A stretch of DNA of 27,363 nucleotides, from the NCBI GenBank assembly GCA_013423325.1, contig BLJB01000111.1, forward strand, positions 1 to 27,363, in the 5' to 3' direction. This stretch comes from Usnea hakonensis (Eukaryota; Ascomycota; Lecanoromycetes; Lecanorales; Parmeliaceae). Each line of letters begins with the position of its first letter. The first letter of the stretch is position 1. The notes under the pieces are model-generated. The model did not search any database and was not told the DNA's origin. It was given only the letters and a program-made list of their open reading frames with translations. The position numbers were made by a program, and so were the translations under genes. This document shows, piece after piece, positions 1 through 11,021 of the stretch.

Positions 1-1537
1 TATGTGGCTGCGCACGTTTCGGTATTATACACTAGCGTTGGCTGAGGTTTAAAAGCAACCCTAACGTGCACTTGCTCTTGGTAAGTGACTTCCTAAGGAG
101 ATACACATTGCATAGGACACAGAACTAGCCGTCATCCTTGATCAAGCTATCACCTCGTACAATTGTGGCCATCATTCCGAGTTCTACAGTCAGCGATCAC
201 CTCGAACACTCATCAATACAATGATTGAAACACAGCCTTGCCCCGGAAAGAACAGGAACACCCACAGCCGCGGCCTCCTTGCACCAGTACACTGTGATGA
301 AGCTTCAGGAAATCTGGTGTAACCCTCATTAGGAAGTGTCCGTACCGCCGACAAATTCTCCTCTCTTGTCCTAGGTATCTATTCCCAATAGATGCCGTCC
401 CCGATGTTTCTTTGGCCCCAACACGGTCTGTGCGACATTAAGCTCTCCCATCGCGAAAGAGTGCAATAAGCCGAAAAGGTTGTCAGACTACAGCACCTCG
501 AATGATTTCCCCAGGTTCTTCCAGCCAGTGGTTTTAGCATCCACTTATGCTGATCCGGCGCTTAGAATACTGAAGAACTACGCAGTATGCGTCCTCGGAT
601 TAGGAACCGTTATTGCTGTATGCAAATGTCGCCTCGTCTGCATAAGGATCTCGTTCTGGTTTGCAGCGCGTTGAGATGCAGGATAGCTTAAAGGTTTTAT
701 ATATGCGCCAGATCCTCTAAGATGTGCGCTTAAGCGCCAATTAAGCACAGCATGCGCAGGAGTGCACTAGACAACTGGACCTGTTAGAACATCTGGCGCA
801 AAGAACAAGTGTCATGAATCATGATAGAAGGAGTCATACGTCGGAACTCGGGAATTTGATCAAGCTTAGCGTGGCACGGCCGGATGAGGGATAAAGCAGT
901 ATGATTTTTGTGCCCCAGGCCGTGAATGGCGGCGCATAAGCCGTGGCAACATCTCTCTAGCCAGCTACAAGCAAGCAACGTTCATTAATGCATACTAGTG
1001 AAGGAGATTGCGCACGGTTCTTCCCCAGACTATAGCATATATCGCAAGAGAGCTTGGCCCCATCTTTCTTTCCGCTTTTCTCCATACCCCATACCCCATA
1101 CCCCATATTTTTAAATGAGGCTAATGGAAGCTATGACCGTGTTGAGCACATGTGGTCTAAGGTACTACCATGTACGGCTGGCCTCGACTCTACTGCAGGG
1201 GGTGGGGACAAGGGACGTGAATGCTGGAAATAAGACGAATTGTGAAACATGTGCGCATGTACGAAAATCAAAATCAAAAAAACTGCTCAAATTCTCCTCT
1301 CAACGTCACCCTTCCTCCTCCTCCAATCAAACAAAGAATGCAAGGAAAGGCCAAATGCTATATTATGATATTATGCCCAGTTTTATTACGTATTAATTCT
1401 GATCCTCTGCCCACTTAGAATACCTCAAAGCCCTCTCTCCGCATTATCTTTTTACATAACCAATTGTCCATTATCCTCTCACGCCTTCCCCTACCAAAAG
1501 AGTCGACTACCTTAGTCAAAGAGCCTCGGAGCCTCCC
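1..1537. other. Intergenic region upstream of the Ato-type transporter
   Basis: No convincing gene is visible. The open frames here are all under 100 codons, overlap on both strands, and resemble no family I know. The last 250 bases before the transporter start are pyrimidine-rich, as is common in fungal promoters and leaders. I see no tRNA or other structured RNA. Confidence 0.6.
1084..1104. repeat. Three tandem copies of ATACCCC
   Basis: Three perfect head-to-tail copies of the 7-mer ATACCCC lie about 430 bases upstream of the transporter ATG. This could be a small microsatellite or a cluster of C4-type regulator sites. The sequence alone does not decide between them. Confidence 0.7.
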
Positions 1538-2682
1538 ATGTCAACCTTCTACCTCTGTTCTAAGAATCACTCGATAGTCGGCCAGATGGACACATATCTT
1601 GCCTTCCACCGAGACAGCCGTCACAAAAAGACGGAAGAACATGAGAAGAGCTTCAATCCGCCTCTCAATACATCCTTTCCCTCCCGTCATAATGTGTCCG
1701 AAGAGTCAGCACGCCCAAACTACGTTAATAACTCACCCACGTCACCATACCATCTAAACAGAGATAACCCCTCGGACGAAGCCATCAACAAGATCCGCAC
1801 CGCGAATTCCGTCACCATTAGTCCCGAAGTGTTTGAGAAGACATATCTCAACCCGCAAAACGCTGTCAAAGGCGATCTTCGCAATACGTTCGCCAATCCC
1901 ACGCCTTTGGCACTCCTTGGCTTCTTGCTCAGTCTCAGTCCGCTTTCGTGCGAGCTTATGGGCTGGAGGGGCGCCGGTGTAGATGGCATCGCCACTGTCG
2001 GCGCGTACTACTTCATCGGAGGTTTCCTGATGAGCCTAGGTGGAATTCTCGAGTTCTTCCTTGGAAACACCTTTTCGTTTGTGGTTTTCTGTTCGTTTGG
2101 TTAGTCCTTCTATTCCAGGACCATCCATCTTCCACGCTAATGTCTGAATTTAAAAAGGGGGCTTTTGGTTTACACTTGGTTCGACACTAACACCGTCGTT
2201 CAACGCGTATGGAGCTTATGCGGCTGATCCAAACCAGCCCACGCAAGGACTCACCAGCCCCGGATTTCACGCGAGCTTTGGTAAGAAGATTCAAACATCG
2301 CTGTTCCCTATTCCCACGCTAATCAGCAATTAATACAGGCTTTTTCCTCCTCTTCATGGGCCTCATGAGTCTAATCTACCTCATCTGCGCACTCCGGACA
2401 AATGTCGTCTTCGTAGCCATCTTCCTCGGACTACTGCTTACTTTTGTTGTCCTAACAGGCTCGTACTGGCAGTTGGCACGAGGAAACATAGAAATGTCCC
2501 AGAGACTACAGGTTGCGGCCGGCGCCTTTGGATTCCTGGCGACTTTGGCAGGATGGTGGATTTTCTTTGCTCAAATGCTCGCTTCTGTCGATTTTCCATT
2601 TCAGATTCCTGTGGGCGATATCAGTCATTTAATCACTCCCTTGAGCGAGCGTATCAAGCAAAAGGAACGTTACCCCGCTTGA
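1538..2682 (+). CDS. GPR1/FUN34/YaaH (Ato-type) membrane transporter, 3 exons
   Basis: Model: join 1538-2099, 2158-2280, 2339-2682, giving 342 residues. Both introns (58 nt each) have GT...AG ends and CTAAT-like branch sites, and both join in phase within the conserved core. The family signature is seen at residues 120-129 as NPTPLALLGF, close to the pattern NP[AV]P[LF]GL. It is followed by the conserved MGWRGAG loop, the GAYYFIGG helix and LGNTFSFVVF. After splicing the chain continues through GFWFTLGSTLTPSFNAYGAYA and four more hydrophobic helices, about six in total, with a short charged tail ending KERYPA. Family members move acetate, other short carboxylates or ammonium across the plasma membrane (yeast Ady2, Aspergillus AcpA). 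The substrate here is inferred only from family. The hydrophilic N-terminus of 119 residues is long for the family, so the second ATG at 1586 may be the true start. Confidence 0.9.
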
Positions 2683-3523
2683 TTTTATATCTTCAACCCC
2701 CCCTCCCCCCCTCCCCTCCACCCGTCTCTCTCCCTCTTATAGTTTGAGCATCTCAGTTCGAAAAGGAAACAGAGTGACGCGAAGGGGGCGGGTATTGTTG
2801 CTCTTCGGAACATACTGGTGGTAGCAGTGGCGAAATTATTGGTGTAAATTCAGTTGCTCAAAAGCTTGTTCTCTGGATTGTACGACTACAATGCCGGGTT
2901 CTTCAGATCAAAGTCGTTAAGCATAATTCAGCTGTTTCAATGATTGTGACCTTTGATAATGCCATCCGACTTATGCACGACTGCTGCATTCGCTCTATGA
3001 ATACAAACCCTTCTGCAAATACATGCCCATTTCCAATGTACAAGCCAGATATCGACGAGCAAAGCAAAGACTTTCTCGAAGCGCATGCACTGTTGCGGTT
3101 GTGGGCATAGGCCGTAATACTTATTGTCTGTGCGGCCTCTACCCCAAATTTCGGTAATCGAAGCTTCAACAGCGCGTGCCAGCTATCGCTACTCACAGCC
3201 GCCTACTCCCGAAGGTTAAGATACCCTCAGTGGCCGAGAAAGAAAGTCATAGACACTTCGACTAGGCAAGAATCCAAAGCAAGAATCCCGAAGCAAAGGG
3301 GATTTCTGTCTCAAATCGCACGAGCTTCAGATTCGTTAGCATTTGATGTCATGTTTGCCCGCGGTAATGCAGCTGCCTCCTCTTCCTTGAAACATCATCA
3401 GCGACCGTCTAATTATGAGCTTAGAGAATTTGTATGCGTGTAGATAATATGCTCACTGCTCTTCCCTACAATTTTCAATTTGCGTTTTTCGTAGTGCCTT
3501 GCCGGACTAGAGACTGCCAACCT
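2683..3523. other. Intergenic region between convergent genes
   Basis: This is the 3' flank of both the transporter (+) and bro1 (-). It opens with a C-rich pyrimidine tract at about 2694-2736 just after the transporter stop. A 97-codon open frame on - (2903-3196) has no recognisable domain and no codon or splice support, so I do not call it a gene. Confidence 0.55.
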
Positions 3524-6500
3524 TCACTTCCAAGCCGTCAGCTCTGACCAGGGATCAGCTTGGGGTTGGGTAGTGCTGCTTTGCCGAGGAGGTACATGGT
3601 GAGCGTAGCCGCCAGCGCCGGAAGGATGGGCATAAGTCGGCGGGGGGCCAGGTGGAGGAGGGGGCGGTAAATAGCCAGAAGGAAGGTACTGATTCTGCTG
3701 GGGCGTGTATAGTGCGTGGCTCTGAGGAGGCTGAGAAGGCGGTGGTGACGCAGGCGATTGATATGGGTACACCATTGGGTTGTAGGGATCGGAAGAAGAA
3801 GGCATTGGATCCCTGGTCATTAAATGCTGGTGACTGACATCTGACATGTGCTGCGTAAAACCCTGGAAGGAAGCTGTAGACACTGGCGACTTCACGGATG
3901 CGTTGGCATTACCATAGTTTGAGGTATTGTTCGAGTAAAATGGTGACGAATTTATAGGAGACTTGGTGGCGTACACATCTTTCGATTGGGAAGGCCTTGA
4001 CGAGGGGCTCGGACGTGATAAATTAGACTTGGTTGGTGATGAGGATGATGGATCGACCGACATTCGTTCCATGAGTTCGCGCAATCGATCTCGCTCTCGG
4101 TCCGCTTGGCTTCCAGCACTGCTGGCCTTGTCTTGTTCGATTCCGTGGAGCAAATTTGCCCCCTCCGTGCGGCGATTGTTGACATACTGCTGAATATTTT
4201 GTTCAAGACTCTCTGCAGTTTGCTTCATGTCGGAATAGAAGCTTTGCGCGCTCATCAATCCCTGGACTAGTTCATTGAAAGCTTGGAACACCTTCCTGTA
4301 TTCTGTCAGGACAGAATTGCGTTGTCTCGTGAACGCCTCATATTTTGCCTGTTCTGACTTGACCCGCTTGTCTTGGAGAAGGACACCATAAGTCTTTGTC
4401 AATTCTTTCATCAACGCTGTCTGCTTGTGAGTTGCCTGCAGTAGCCTATTTTGATGAGGTCTATATTTCTCGAGCTCGGATTGAAAAAGCTGATTTTCCT
4501 GATTGGATATCGATTTCTTGTTCAAAATGAGGACGTTAGATATATCATCGTTATGGACCTTCAGAGAACGAGAGTTAGCCTCGTTGGAGTCGAAGTATTC
4601 GAAGAGTCCCAACCTTTTCCTTGAGATCTTTGAGCACCTGTGTCCGGTCCCGCTTGATCAAATCCAATTTTCTTAATAGATCTTCAACTTTGGCTATTTG
4701 GTCCAGAACGCTGAGACCTCCTTCTGCAAAATCCTCGTCGAGGAGATTCCCTTCTTTATTTGGCGTCATTGGACTGCCAATACCATTCCTGGTCTTGCCG
4801 CGATTCGCCCCTGAATTGAGCAAAGCTCGCTGGTACAGTACATCAGCTTCATCTAACTCGCCAGCCGAGCGCATTTCATCGAAATCCGATTCGTAGTGCC
4901 GAGAAGTATGAAGAAGCTGCGAGTCGCTGCTACTCGCTTCTTCGACCGCACCTCTATAGCTCAGTATATCGCTACGCAGAGTAGAGGTCAATTTGGAGCT
5001 AGGCTGTTGCGTCCAATCTACCCCGTATTTAGACCTCATTTTCTCACAGATACTTTCCTCCATGTCTAACTGTTTGGTACACCTCTCCAGCGTACTTAAA
5101 ACGCCAGATCTTTCTTTCTGGAGCTGAAAAAAAGCACTTCCAAAAGGCTCGTGACCTGCGAGCTCCTCACACCAGGTGCGAAATTCCTCGTCGACACTTG
5201 TCTCTTGGTCCATACCTCCCTTCAAGACATTGAGACTTCCGGGCAGCTTCAAATAATCAAGACTAGCGGCCATCTCGCCGTTGGCAGTCTCCACGTTTTC
5301 TGCCTCAGCGCGGACTAATTTTGCTTTTTCTTCATCGTACAGACTTGCTGATTCCGTAACGGACATTGGAACGATCTTTTGGAAAATATCGGGGCCAATA
5401 ATCCTTTGGATATCCTGTCCTTGGTATAGATCACTCACAGGTATTGCTTTTGCGGCTTGCAGTTTTGGTATCCCGCTTAAGGCAGCTTCCGCAGGCACTG
5501 TCTGGTGATAGATAAAGTCATTGTCCTTATTGCACACCCCTAATCGCTCCTGGACATTCGCTAGGTGCTTTCTGGTCATTTCTACAAGACTTGATCCGGT
5601 CTCTGAGCTGAGATTTGAGGCAGCGGACACGGTGGACGGAAATGAAACGGCGATTCGAGCCGCGTCCTTGCCTTCAGCTTCCGCAATCTGAAGTCGCGCA
5701 ATAGCGGTGCCATGGGAATTAGCGTCATCATCGGCAAGTGCTTGATAGTACTGAGCGACTGACGAGAAGTAATTCGCTTTCACTTGAGTAAGATTTAGCC
5801 AAAGCTTATCAAACACTCCCCGGTTTACATTGTCTTGTACACCCTCGGCAGCTTGGGCATGCAAAGAAGCTGCTTGGCTCGCAAGTTTAGCAAGCAAGCC
5901 CACCTTCCTCCCATCAGCTATCTGTTTCTCAAGGAATACTTCTTGGCCTTGTGCTAGCATTATGGCAATCAAAGTCTTGACTGTCTCTCGACTTAGATCC
6001 GTAGATGGTGCATGTAGGAAGTTTTCGTTGATGTAGGTAAACATCCCGGCAGCTGCCTGGAAAGAGTGATAAGCCGTTTTCTGTCCAGTCTCGTTGCTGC
6101 GGTTCTGGTAGGCAGCGTGGCACGAGAGGACGGCAGAAATGTTGAATATAATGGAGGCTTTTTCATAGGCAAGTGAGTACTGAGCAGTAGACTTATGCGT
6201 GAAGGCGTCGAACCTAGATGTTCTCACGATTCAGCGGCTGCATAGGGATAAAAGGTGTCGAGTCGAGCAATACACACCACGTGAATGAAATCTTGATGTG
6301 GTTCTCGTCAACGGGGAACCTAAGGTCTAGCAACTCCAGCTGACCATAGTAGCGATACAGAAGGTCTCTCCCCGCTGTGCTATCTTTCCCTGCTCCTCGC
6401 ATGTCTTGTCGCAATCGATTGAGGGTATTGCACTCCTCTGCATACCTTTCAGGATCATCGCCATACGTCTGCCTGATGTAGGTTTTCAGGGGGGGGATCC

Positions 6501-6555
6501 AGTCTATTTCATTTGTCTGCTTCAGGGGGCTCGAGATCATCGGAGGCTGCAACAT
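3524..6555 (-). CDS. bro1: Bro1/ALIX-family ESCRT-associated protein, 3 exons
   Basis: Model: complement of 6555-6278, 6213-4614, 4558-3524, giving 970 residues. The introns are 64 nt (GTGTGT...TAG) and 55 nt (GTTGGG...AAG, branch GCTAAC), and both restore family sequence in phase. The BRO1 domain starts at once with LKQTNEIDWI, then IRQTYGDDPERYAEE, YRYYGQLELLDLRFP and IIFNISAVLSCHAA, and runs to about residue 390. A coiled-coil V domain (YPxL-binding arch) spans about 400-760 and includes LILNKKSISNQE. The C-terminus, from about 800, is rich in Pro, Ser and Gln, has a PPPPPPGPPP run and ends DPWSELTAWK. Fungal Bro1 binds ESCRT-III (Snf7) on endosomes and recruits the ubiquitin hydrolase Doa4 during multivesicular-body sorting. 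Length and the Pro-rich tail favour Bro1 over the shorter paralogue PalA/Rim20. The start at 6555 fits the usual N-terminus; an extra 5' exon cannot be excluded. Confidence 0.93.
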
Positions 6556-7178
6556 CTCGAGGACTATGAGCCCGTAGAGCTTACATAGACATCGCCCAAC
6601 TTGAGAGAATTGCTTTGACGCAAAGTACACCAACCAAGGGCAGCAAAGGTGCAATCGCTAGCATGGAAACGCTCCAACGTGCAAGGCTTGCTTTATTCCA
6701 TTCAGGTTATTCGGAATGGAGATGATCAATAGCATTATTAATACCCAGTGGAAATATCACGCCGTGTATCGCCGAGCATAAATTAGGTACTTACCTACCT
6801 TACTTTACACCTCTCCGTGTCACCTCCCGATGCAATACTAGGGCTAGGGCTAAGACTGTACGGCAAAACTTCTTCACGAACAAAGTGATATCTGAGAATT
6901 CAAGTTTCTTCTGAATCACAGAGATAGCAAGGAAATACTATTCTCCGATCTCTAGATACCGAAATTCTGTTAGAAGAAGTTCAAATATGAAGTATTGTAC
7001 ACAGACATTAGTAACACAATACTCGATCTTAAGTGACCATGGACTGTCTTCGATTCTAGTTTACATCTTCAAGAAATGCTCAATAAGCGCCTACGCCATC
7101 GCTATGTACCAGAACATGTATACTTCGTATAATTAGACTAGGAAAAAGACAGGTTCGCAGGCTGCGAGCTACACTCGA
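6556..7178. other. Intergenic region between bro1 and mdj1
   Basis: This is the promoter side of bro1 and the 3' flank of mdj1, both on -. It is moderately AT-rich, with CTTACCTACC-like repeats around 6790-6805. No open frame or RNA gene is supported. Confidence 0.55.
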
Positions 7179-8942
7179 TCACCCTGAGCCCGATCCCGAT
7201 GCCTTTTTGGGTTCCTCTTCTTGAGCTTTGTCTGCGCCCTTCGAATCGCGAGCTGCTGCTTCTGATGGTACGTTGTCGTGTTGGTGTGTCAGCTTATGCC
7301 ACGCAGCTTTCAGAAAATTTTCATTCTTGTGGGATTCGGCAGCCGCAGAGGTTTCTGTCGCATCTTTCTTGGGGGATGGTGAATCACTGAAGACCGGTAA
7401 GTATAACTAGAGTTGTGCATGGAAGGCAATTTAATACTTAGCCCTCCTAACATTCATCACTCGTCTTGCATTCTTGTCCTCAAGCTCGTCCGCAAGCATC
7501 TCTAGAATTGTCCGCTGATTTGACGTTAGATACTTAGGCATTAAGACCTTGAATTCCACACGCAGGTCTCCCAGCGCGCTGCGCCGCCCTCCAAGTCGAG
7601 GCATACCCATTCCCCCCAGTGTGATCCTGTCGCCGGTCCCGGTACCCGTTGCTACCTTTAGCTTCGCCTCTCCGTCCAATGTGGGGACCATGATTTCACC
7701 GCCAAGTATAGCCGTAGTAAGAGGAATAGACGCCGTGTAGAGTACATCTGCGCCGGAGCGACTGAATTTCGAGTCCGCAGCGACCCTAATGAATACGTAA
7801 AGATCGCCTCTTGTTGACTGAGCGTTCGGACTTGCAATTGTTCCAGTAGGCGGAGCGTCGCCTTCTCCGGACACTCGAAGTCGCATACCATCTTCGACAC
7901 CGCCAGGTATATCGATGTTGACCGTCTTTCGCTCTCTCACTACTCCCTTACCAGTGCAAGAGCCGCACTCTGCACCTTTTGGAATCACAACTCCCTGCCC
8001 ACCACAGCTCTCGCATGTGCTTGCCATTTGAAAACCTGCTTGCATGATATGTACCCGTGTCCCCGTCCCGCCACATTTCTTGCACGAAGATCGCGTTTGG
8101 CCTTTTTTCAAGCCTCCGCCAGAACACGTCCTACACTGTACAAGCGGTGTGATGAGTATGTCCTTGCTCGTTCCCTTTGCTGCATCCATGAAAGAGATGT
8201 TCGTCTGCACTTCGATGTTCTGTCCAACCAAGTCATCCTCTTGAAAAGGGGACTGCCGAGAGCCTCTTCCCCTTCGGCCCCCCCCTGCGAAGGCGCCGAA
8301 AAGGTCTTCGAAATTGATGTCGGCTCCAAAACCCCCAGAAGAGAAGCCACCAAACCCACCACCACTAGCCGCTCCACCAAAGGGTCCCTGGGTTCCGCCA
8401 GCAGCCCCGTTTGGGTCAAATCCTGCGCCCTGATCGAAAGCCGCAGCACCATATCGATCCCAAGCGTCTTTCTTTTTCGGATCAGAAAGCGTCTCGTAGG
8501 CGGCCTGAGATTCCGCAAAGCGATCTTTTGCTCCGGTATCCTTGTTCGTATCAGGGTGATACTTTTTAGCCAAAGAATAGTACGCTTTCTTAATGTCAGA
8601 CGAAGAAGCACCTTTGTCGACGCCGAGTACGGTATACGGATTCTTAGTCGCATTTCTAACAGAGCTTGTGTGGAAGGTCTAGGCAACATTAGATCAGTAA
8701 CAAACTGGATTCGTGATTCAACCGAAGAGTCACAGACGTACCCTTTGACCAGTGGTGGGCCATAGCTTTCGCCTCGCTCGGGAGAAGCATGCGGTCTGAC
8801 ATAGTGCACTATATCTGGTATCATAAAGCGTTACTCTTGGTACTGTTCGAGTCGCCCACTGCCTGTGGCAGGGTAATGACGTGCGCAACGAAGGTACGTG
8901 AATTCCTGCCCTAGGAGACCAGCTTTGCGCGATGCCACTCAT
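7179..8942 (-). CDS. mdj1: Mitochondrial type-I DnaJ co-chaperone Mdj1, 3 exons
   Basis: Model: complement of 8942-8742, 8678-7438, 7386-7179, giving 549 residues, a normal Mdj1 length. Intron 1 is 63 nt (GTACGT...TAG) and intron 2 is 51 nt (GTATTA...CAG). Residues 1-79 are rich in Arg and Ser and poor in acidic residues (for example FSRARRKLW, RTFHTSSVR), as expected for a matrix presequence. The J domain begins NPYTVLGV at residue 80, with HPD at 108-110. A Gly/Phe-rich linker covers about 150-205. Four CxxCxGxG-type zinc modules follow at 249-256, 266-273, 289-296 and 305-312 (the first and last vary slightly). Then come the substrate-binding C domains (DIPGGVEDGMRLRV, GDLYVFIRV). Exon 3 adds the fungal Mdj1 tail ENFLKAAWHKLTHQHDNVP. 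It stimulates mitochondrial Hsp70 (Ssc1) in matrix protein folding. The start ATG is the least certain part, because the frame stays open upstream. Confidence 0.93.
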
Positions 8943-9560
8943 CCTACCCCAGACCACCTCGATTGGCCTGATAGCAGTGGTAACTAAAGGGACGCTCGAA
9001 AACAAAATGTTTATTGTCAAAGATTCTATAATAGTGCAGTCGCTGTTTATTTTTCCAAGAGCCTTCCTTTTCAATGTTGCGTGTTGAAAATAATTCACCA
9101 GCCGGAGCTTCATTTCCCCGTTCGGAGCCAAATCTAAATTTCAATTGATCGAGGGATCGAGGGATGGATAAGGATGAGATGCTCGAGACGCTCCAGCTCA
9201 TCACAATAGCAGCACTTTACTTTTACCGAGCACGATCCTTGCTGAGCCGTTTCGCATGTTACTCTATTCGACAGTGGCCTTTTAAGTTCCCAGACAGCGC
9301 CTTTGAAGCTTTCACTTTTATTTATGAAAACGAAAGCTTAGCTATGCCATGATCCCATGCATGATCAAGCTTGGATTATCCCCTCACAACGTTGTGTCTC
9401 CATCAACTATGACTTGTTTAGAGCTGTCTGAGTTGCTCGGTCGGCAAGATGAAATTGCTTAACAGTTGCACTACCTCGCCTGTGAAGGCTCGAATCGCGT
9501 ACGAAATTTCTTGTCTGCGCAGACCGTTAACAAATCGACCGTGGAAATCGCACAAGCGCT
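8943..9560. other. Intergenic region between mdj1 and the SAP30-like gene
   Basis: This is the promoter side of mdj1 and the 3' flank of the SAP30-like gene. It contains a short tandem GATCGAGG doublet near 9148-9163. A 62-codon + frame at 9164 has no recognisable feature, and I see no further gene. Confidence 0.5.
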
Positions 9561-10098
9561 CTAGTGCCGACCTTGGTTTTGAACAGCGTACAAGAAAGAA
9601 GTGATGAGTTCAGACTCGATAACTATGGCGGCATTGAAGTCCTTCCTTACTGCTAGGGCCAAAACGTCTTTGCCAACACGTCGACGCACACGATGCGGTG
9701 CCATTGTAGGGGAATGTTGACCAATACCCGGTCGTGCAAGCATCCTTTGGTTGTATGGCGAGTTAAAGGCGGGTGGGGTTTCGAGACGATGCACGTGCCG
9801 ATAGGCATGTAGCACAGAAGCATCGAAAGATGGCCAGTCAATCTAGTGAAGTCGGACTTAGTATCATGACCTGAACGCTAATGTTGCATCATAATCTCAC
9901 ACCCATTGCAGCTTCTCCCTGGAGTCCACATGGGCTCGTCTGCGCATTCGTAACATCTTTGAGGTTACTTCCTGCCAGCGCGGAAGTGCCATTCCGCCGT
10001 CCTTTGGATATGCCAGTATAGGTAGGTGCTTTGTCTCTTGTACTTGATGCTTCTGATCTAGAATCGTCGACACCATTGCGTATCCGTTGCGGAGGCAT
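9561..10098 (-). CDS. sap30: SAP30-like Sin3-binding histone deacetylase subunit, 2 exons
   Basis: Model: complement of 10098-9901, 9842-9561, giving 159 residues. The single 58-nt intron (GTGAGA...CACTAG, with CTAAG as a possible branch) joins two complete codons, so the reading passes from ...GEAAMG into IDWPSFDASVLHAYRH. The N-terminal 65 residues are low-complexity (MPPQRIRNGVDDSRSEAS), typical of fungal SAP30-like proteins. The C-terminal 93 residues match what I know of the Sin3-binding fold: VLHAYRHVHRL, then PGIGQHSPTM, a basic stretch HRVRRRVGKDVLALAVRKDF, and a final SELITSFLYAVQ helix. SAP30 bridges Sin3 and the Rpd3-type deacetylase in transcriptional repression. Open frames further upstream of 10098 look like non-coding sequence. 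The family call is from pattern recognition, so it is less sure than for the neighbours. Confidence 0.78.
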
Positions 10099-11021
10099 GA
10101 TTGGGACCCCGATCATAGAAGAGGTAATCAGGACATAATTATGGGACGAGAAGTACAATATTCTAGGTGAAAGGTATTTAGGAAAGCGCACACGCGAATT
10201 AGATCTAGGCCTATGGTAGTGATAAACGGCAATGGCACCAATGGTAATATACTGTAAAGTATTGTACAGGTAAGGGTACAGTACCTTATATAAACTAAAG
10301 TAGGTAATGTTGCCCGAGCCACTTAAATTTGCTTTTAGGCTGTTGCTTGGTCGTCCACGCCCCTCCCCTATTTCGGCCATATTCTAAACTCCTACCGGGT
10401 TACCTTGTGTTTGGTGTAGCTAATATACAAGAATATGTACCTACTTTGCGGCCATGGTAACGCTTCATGTTATGATAATGCTTCAGGTAATGACAACCTC
10501 TGTAACTACGCTGCTAATGCGCTGCGCGTAATGGGATACTTTACCCACACCAGCTCACCTCAATATGCAGCGCATTAGCAGCGTCGCCCACTCCCCCTTG
10601 AATTAGCGCCATTAATAACCGAAACTCATATAATGTTGAATACCTAGGTACATCTGCTTACATGGCGGGAGGTGTATACTTATCAAAGGTCTTCTCTTAA
10701 GACTAAAGTATTCTCTTAGCAAGATAATACGTAGCACACGAATCTGAACACAGATCTTTGAACTAACTTTTCATCCTACCATGTGGCACCCGTAGTCTCA
10801 GATCTAAGGACCGACTGACATGCTATAAGCTACTTGACCATTGACCTATTTTCCGTTCAAGCTTGACGTCATGTACGAGTAGACACCCAACCTCAAAATA
10901 ACTTCAAACATTTACATCGTAACAAATGGAAGTCATTACACCAAAAGTCCTCCTGAGGGTATCATGAAGTCCGCTCTTGTTTTAAAACGCTCCATCATCG
11001 CCTCTTACTAACACGTTTGTA
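10099..11021. other. Intergenic region holding a long hairpin
   Basis: This is the promoter side of the SAP30-like gene and the 3' flank of the transcription factor. The only structure I see is the 18-bp inverted repeat listed separately, with related short GCTTCAKGTWATG-like repeats just upstream (about 10463-10493). No gene is supported. Confidence 0.55.
10508..10584. repeat. Perfect 18-bp inverted repeat with 41-nt loop
   Basis: ACGCTGCTAATGCGCTGC at 10508-10525 is matched exactly by its reverse complement at 10567-10584. An 18-bp perfect match at this spacing is very unlikely by chance in unique intergenic DNA. It could be a short foldback element, or a cruciform or regulatory structure. 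Confidence 0.85.

Noticed and set aside
784..978. 64-codon Cys/His-containing open frame as a small secreted protein
   Set aside because: It lacks a clear signal peptide and regular cysteine spacing, and an open frame of this length is expected by chance.
2903..3196. 97-codon - strand open frame as a small gene
   Set aside because: No known domain, no conserved-looking motif, and a location in the 3' flank shared by convergent genes.
4559..4613. Frameshift or split of bro1 into two genes near 4.6 kb
   Set aside because: A 55-nt intron with GT...AG ends and a GCTAAC branch joins the two frames exactly at conserved KEK|VHNDD.
8028..8824. Two long open frames (245 codons on +, 238 codons on -) overlapping mdj1
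   Set aside because: Both are shadow frames of the mdj1 J-domain, Gly-rich and zinc-module coding sequence. Neither has a recognisable domain.
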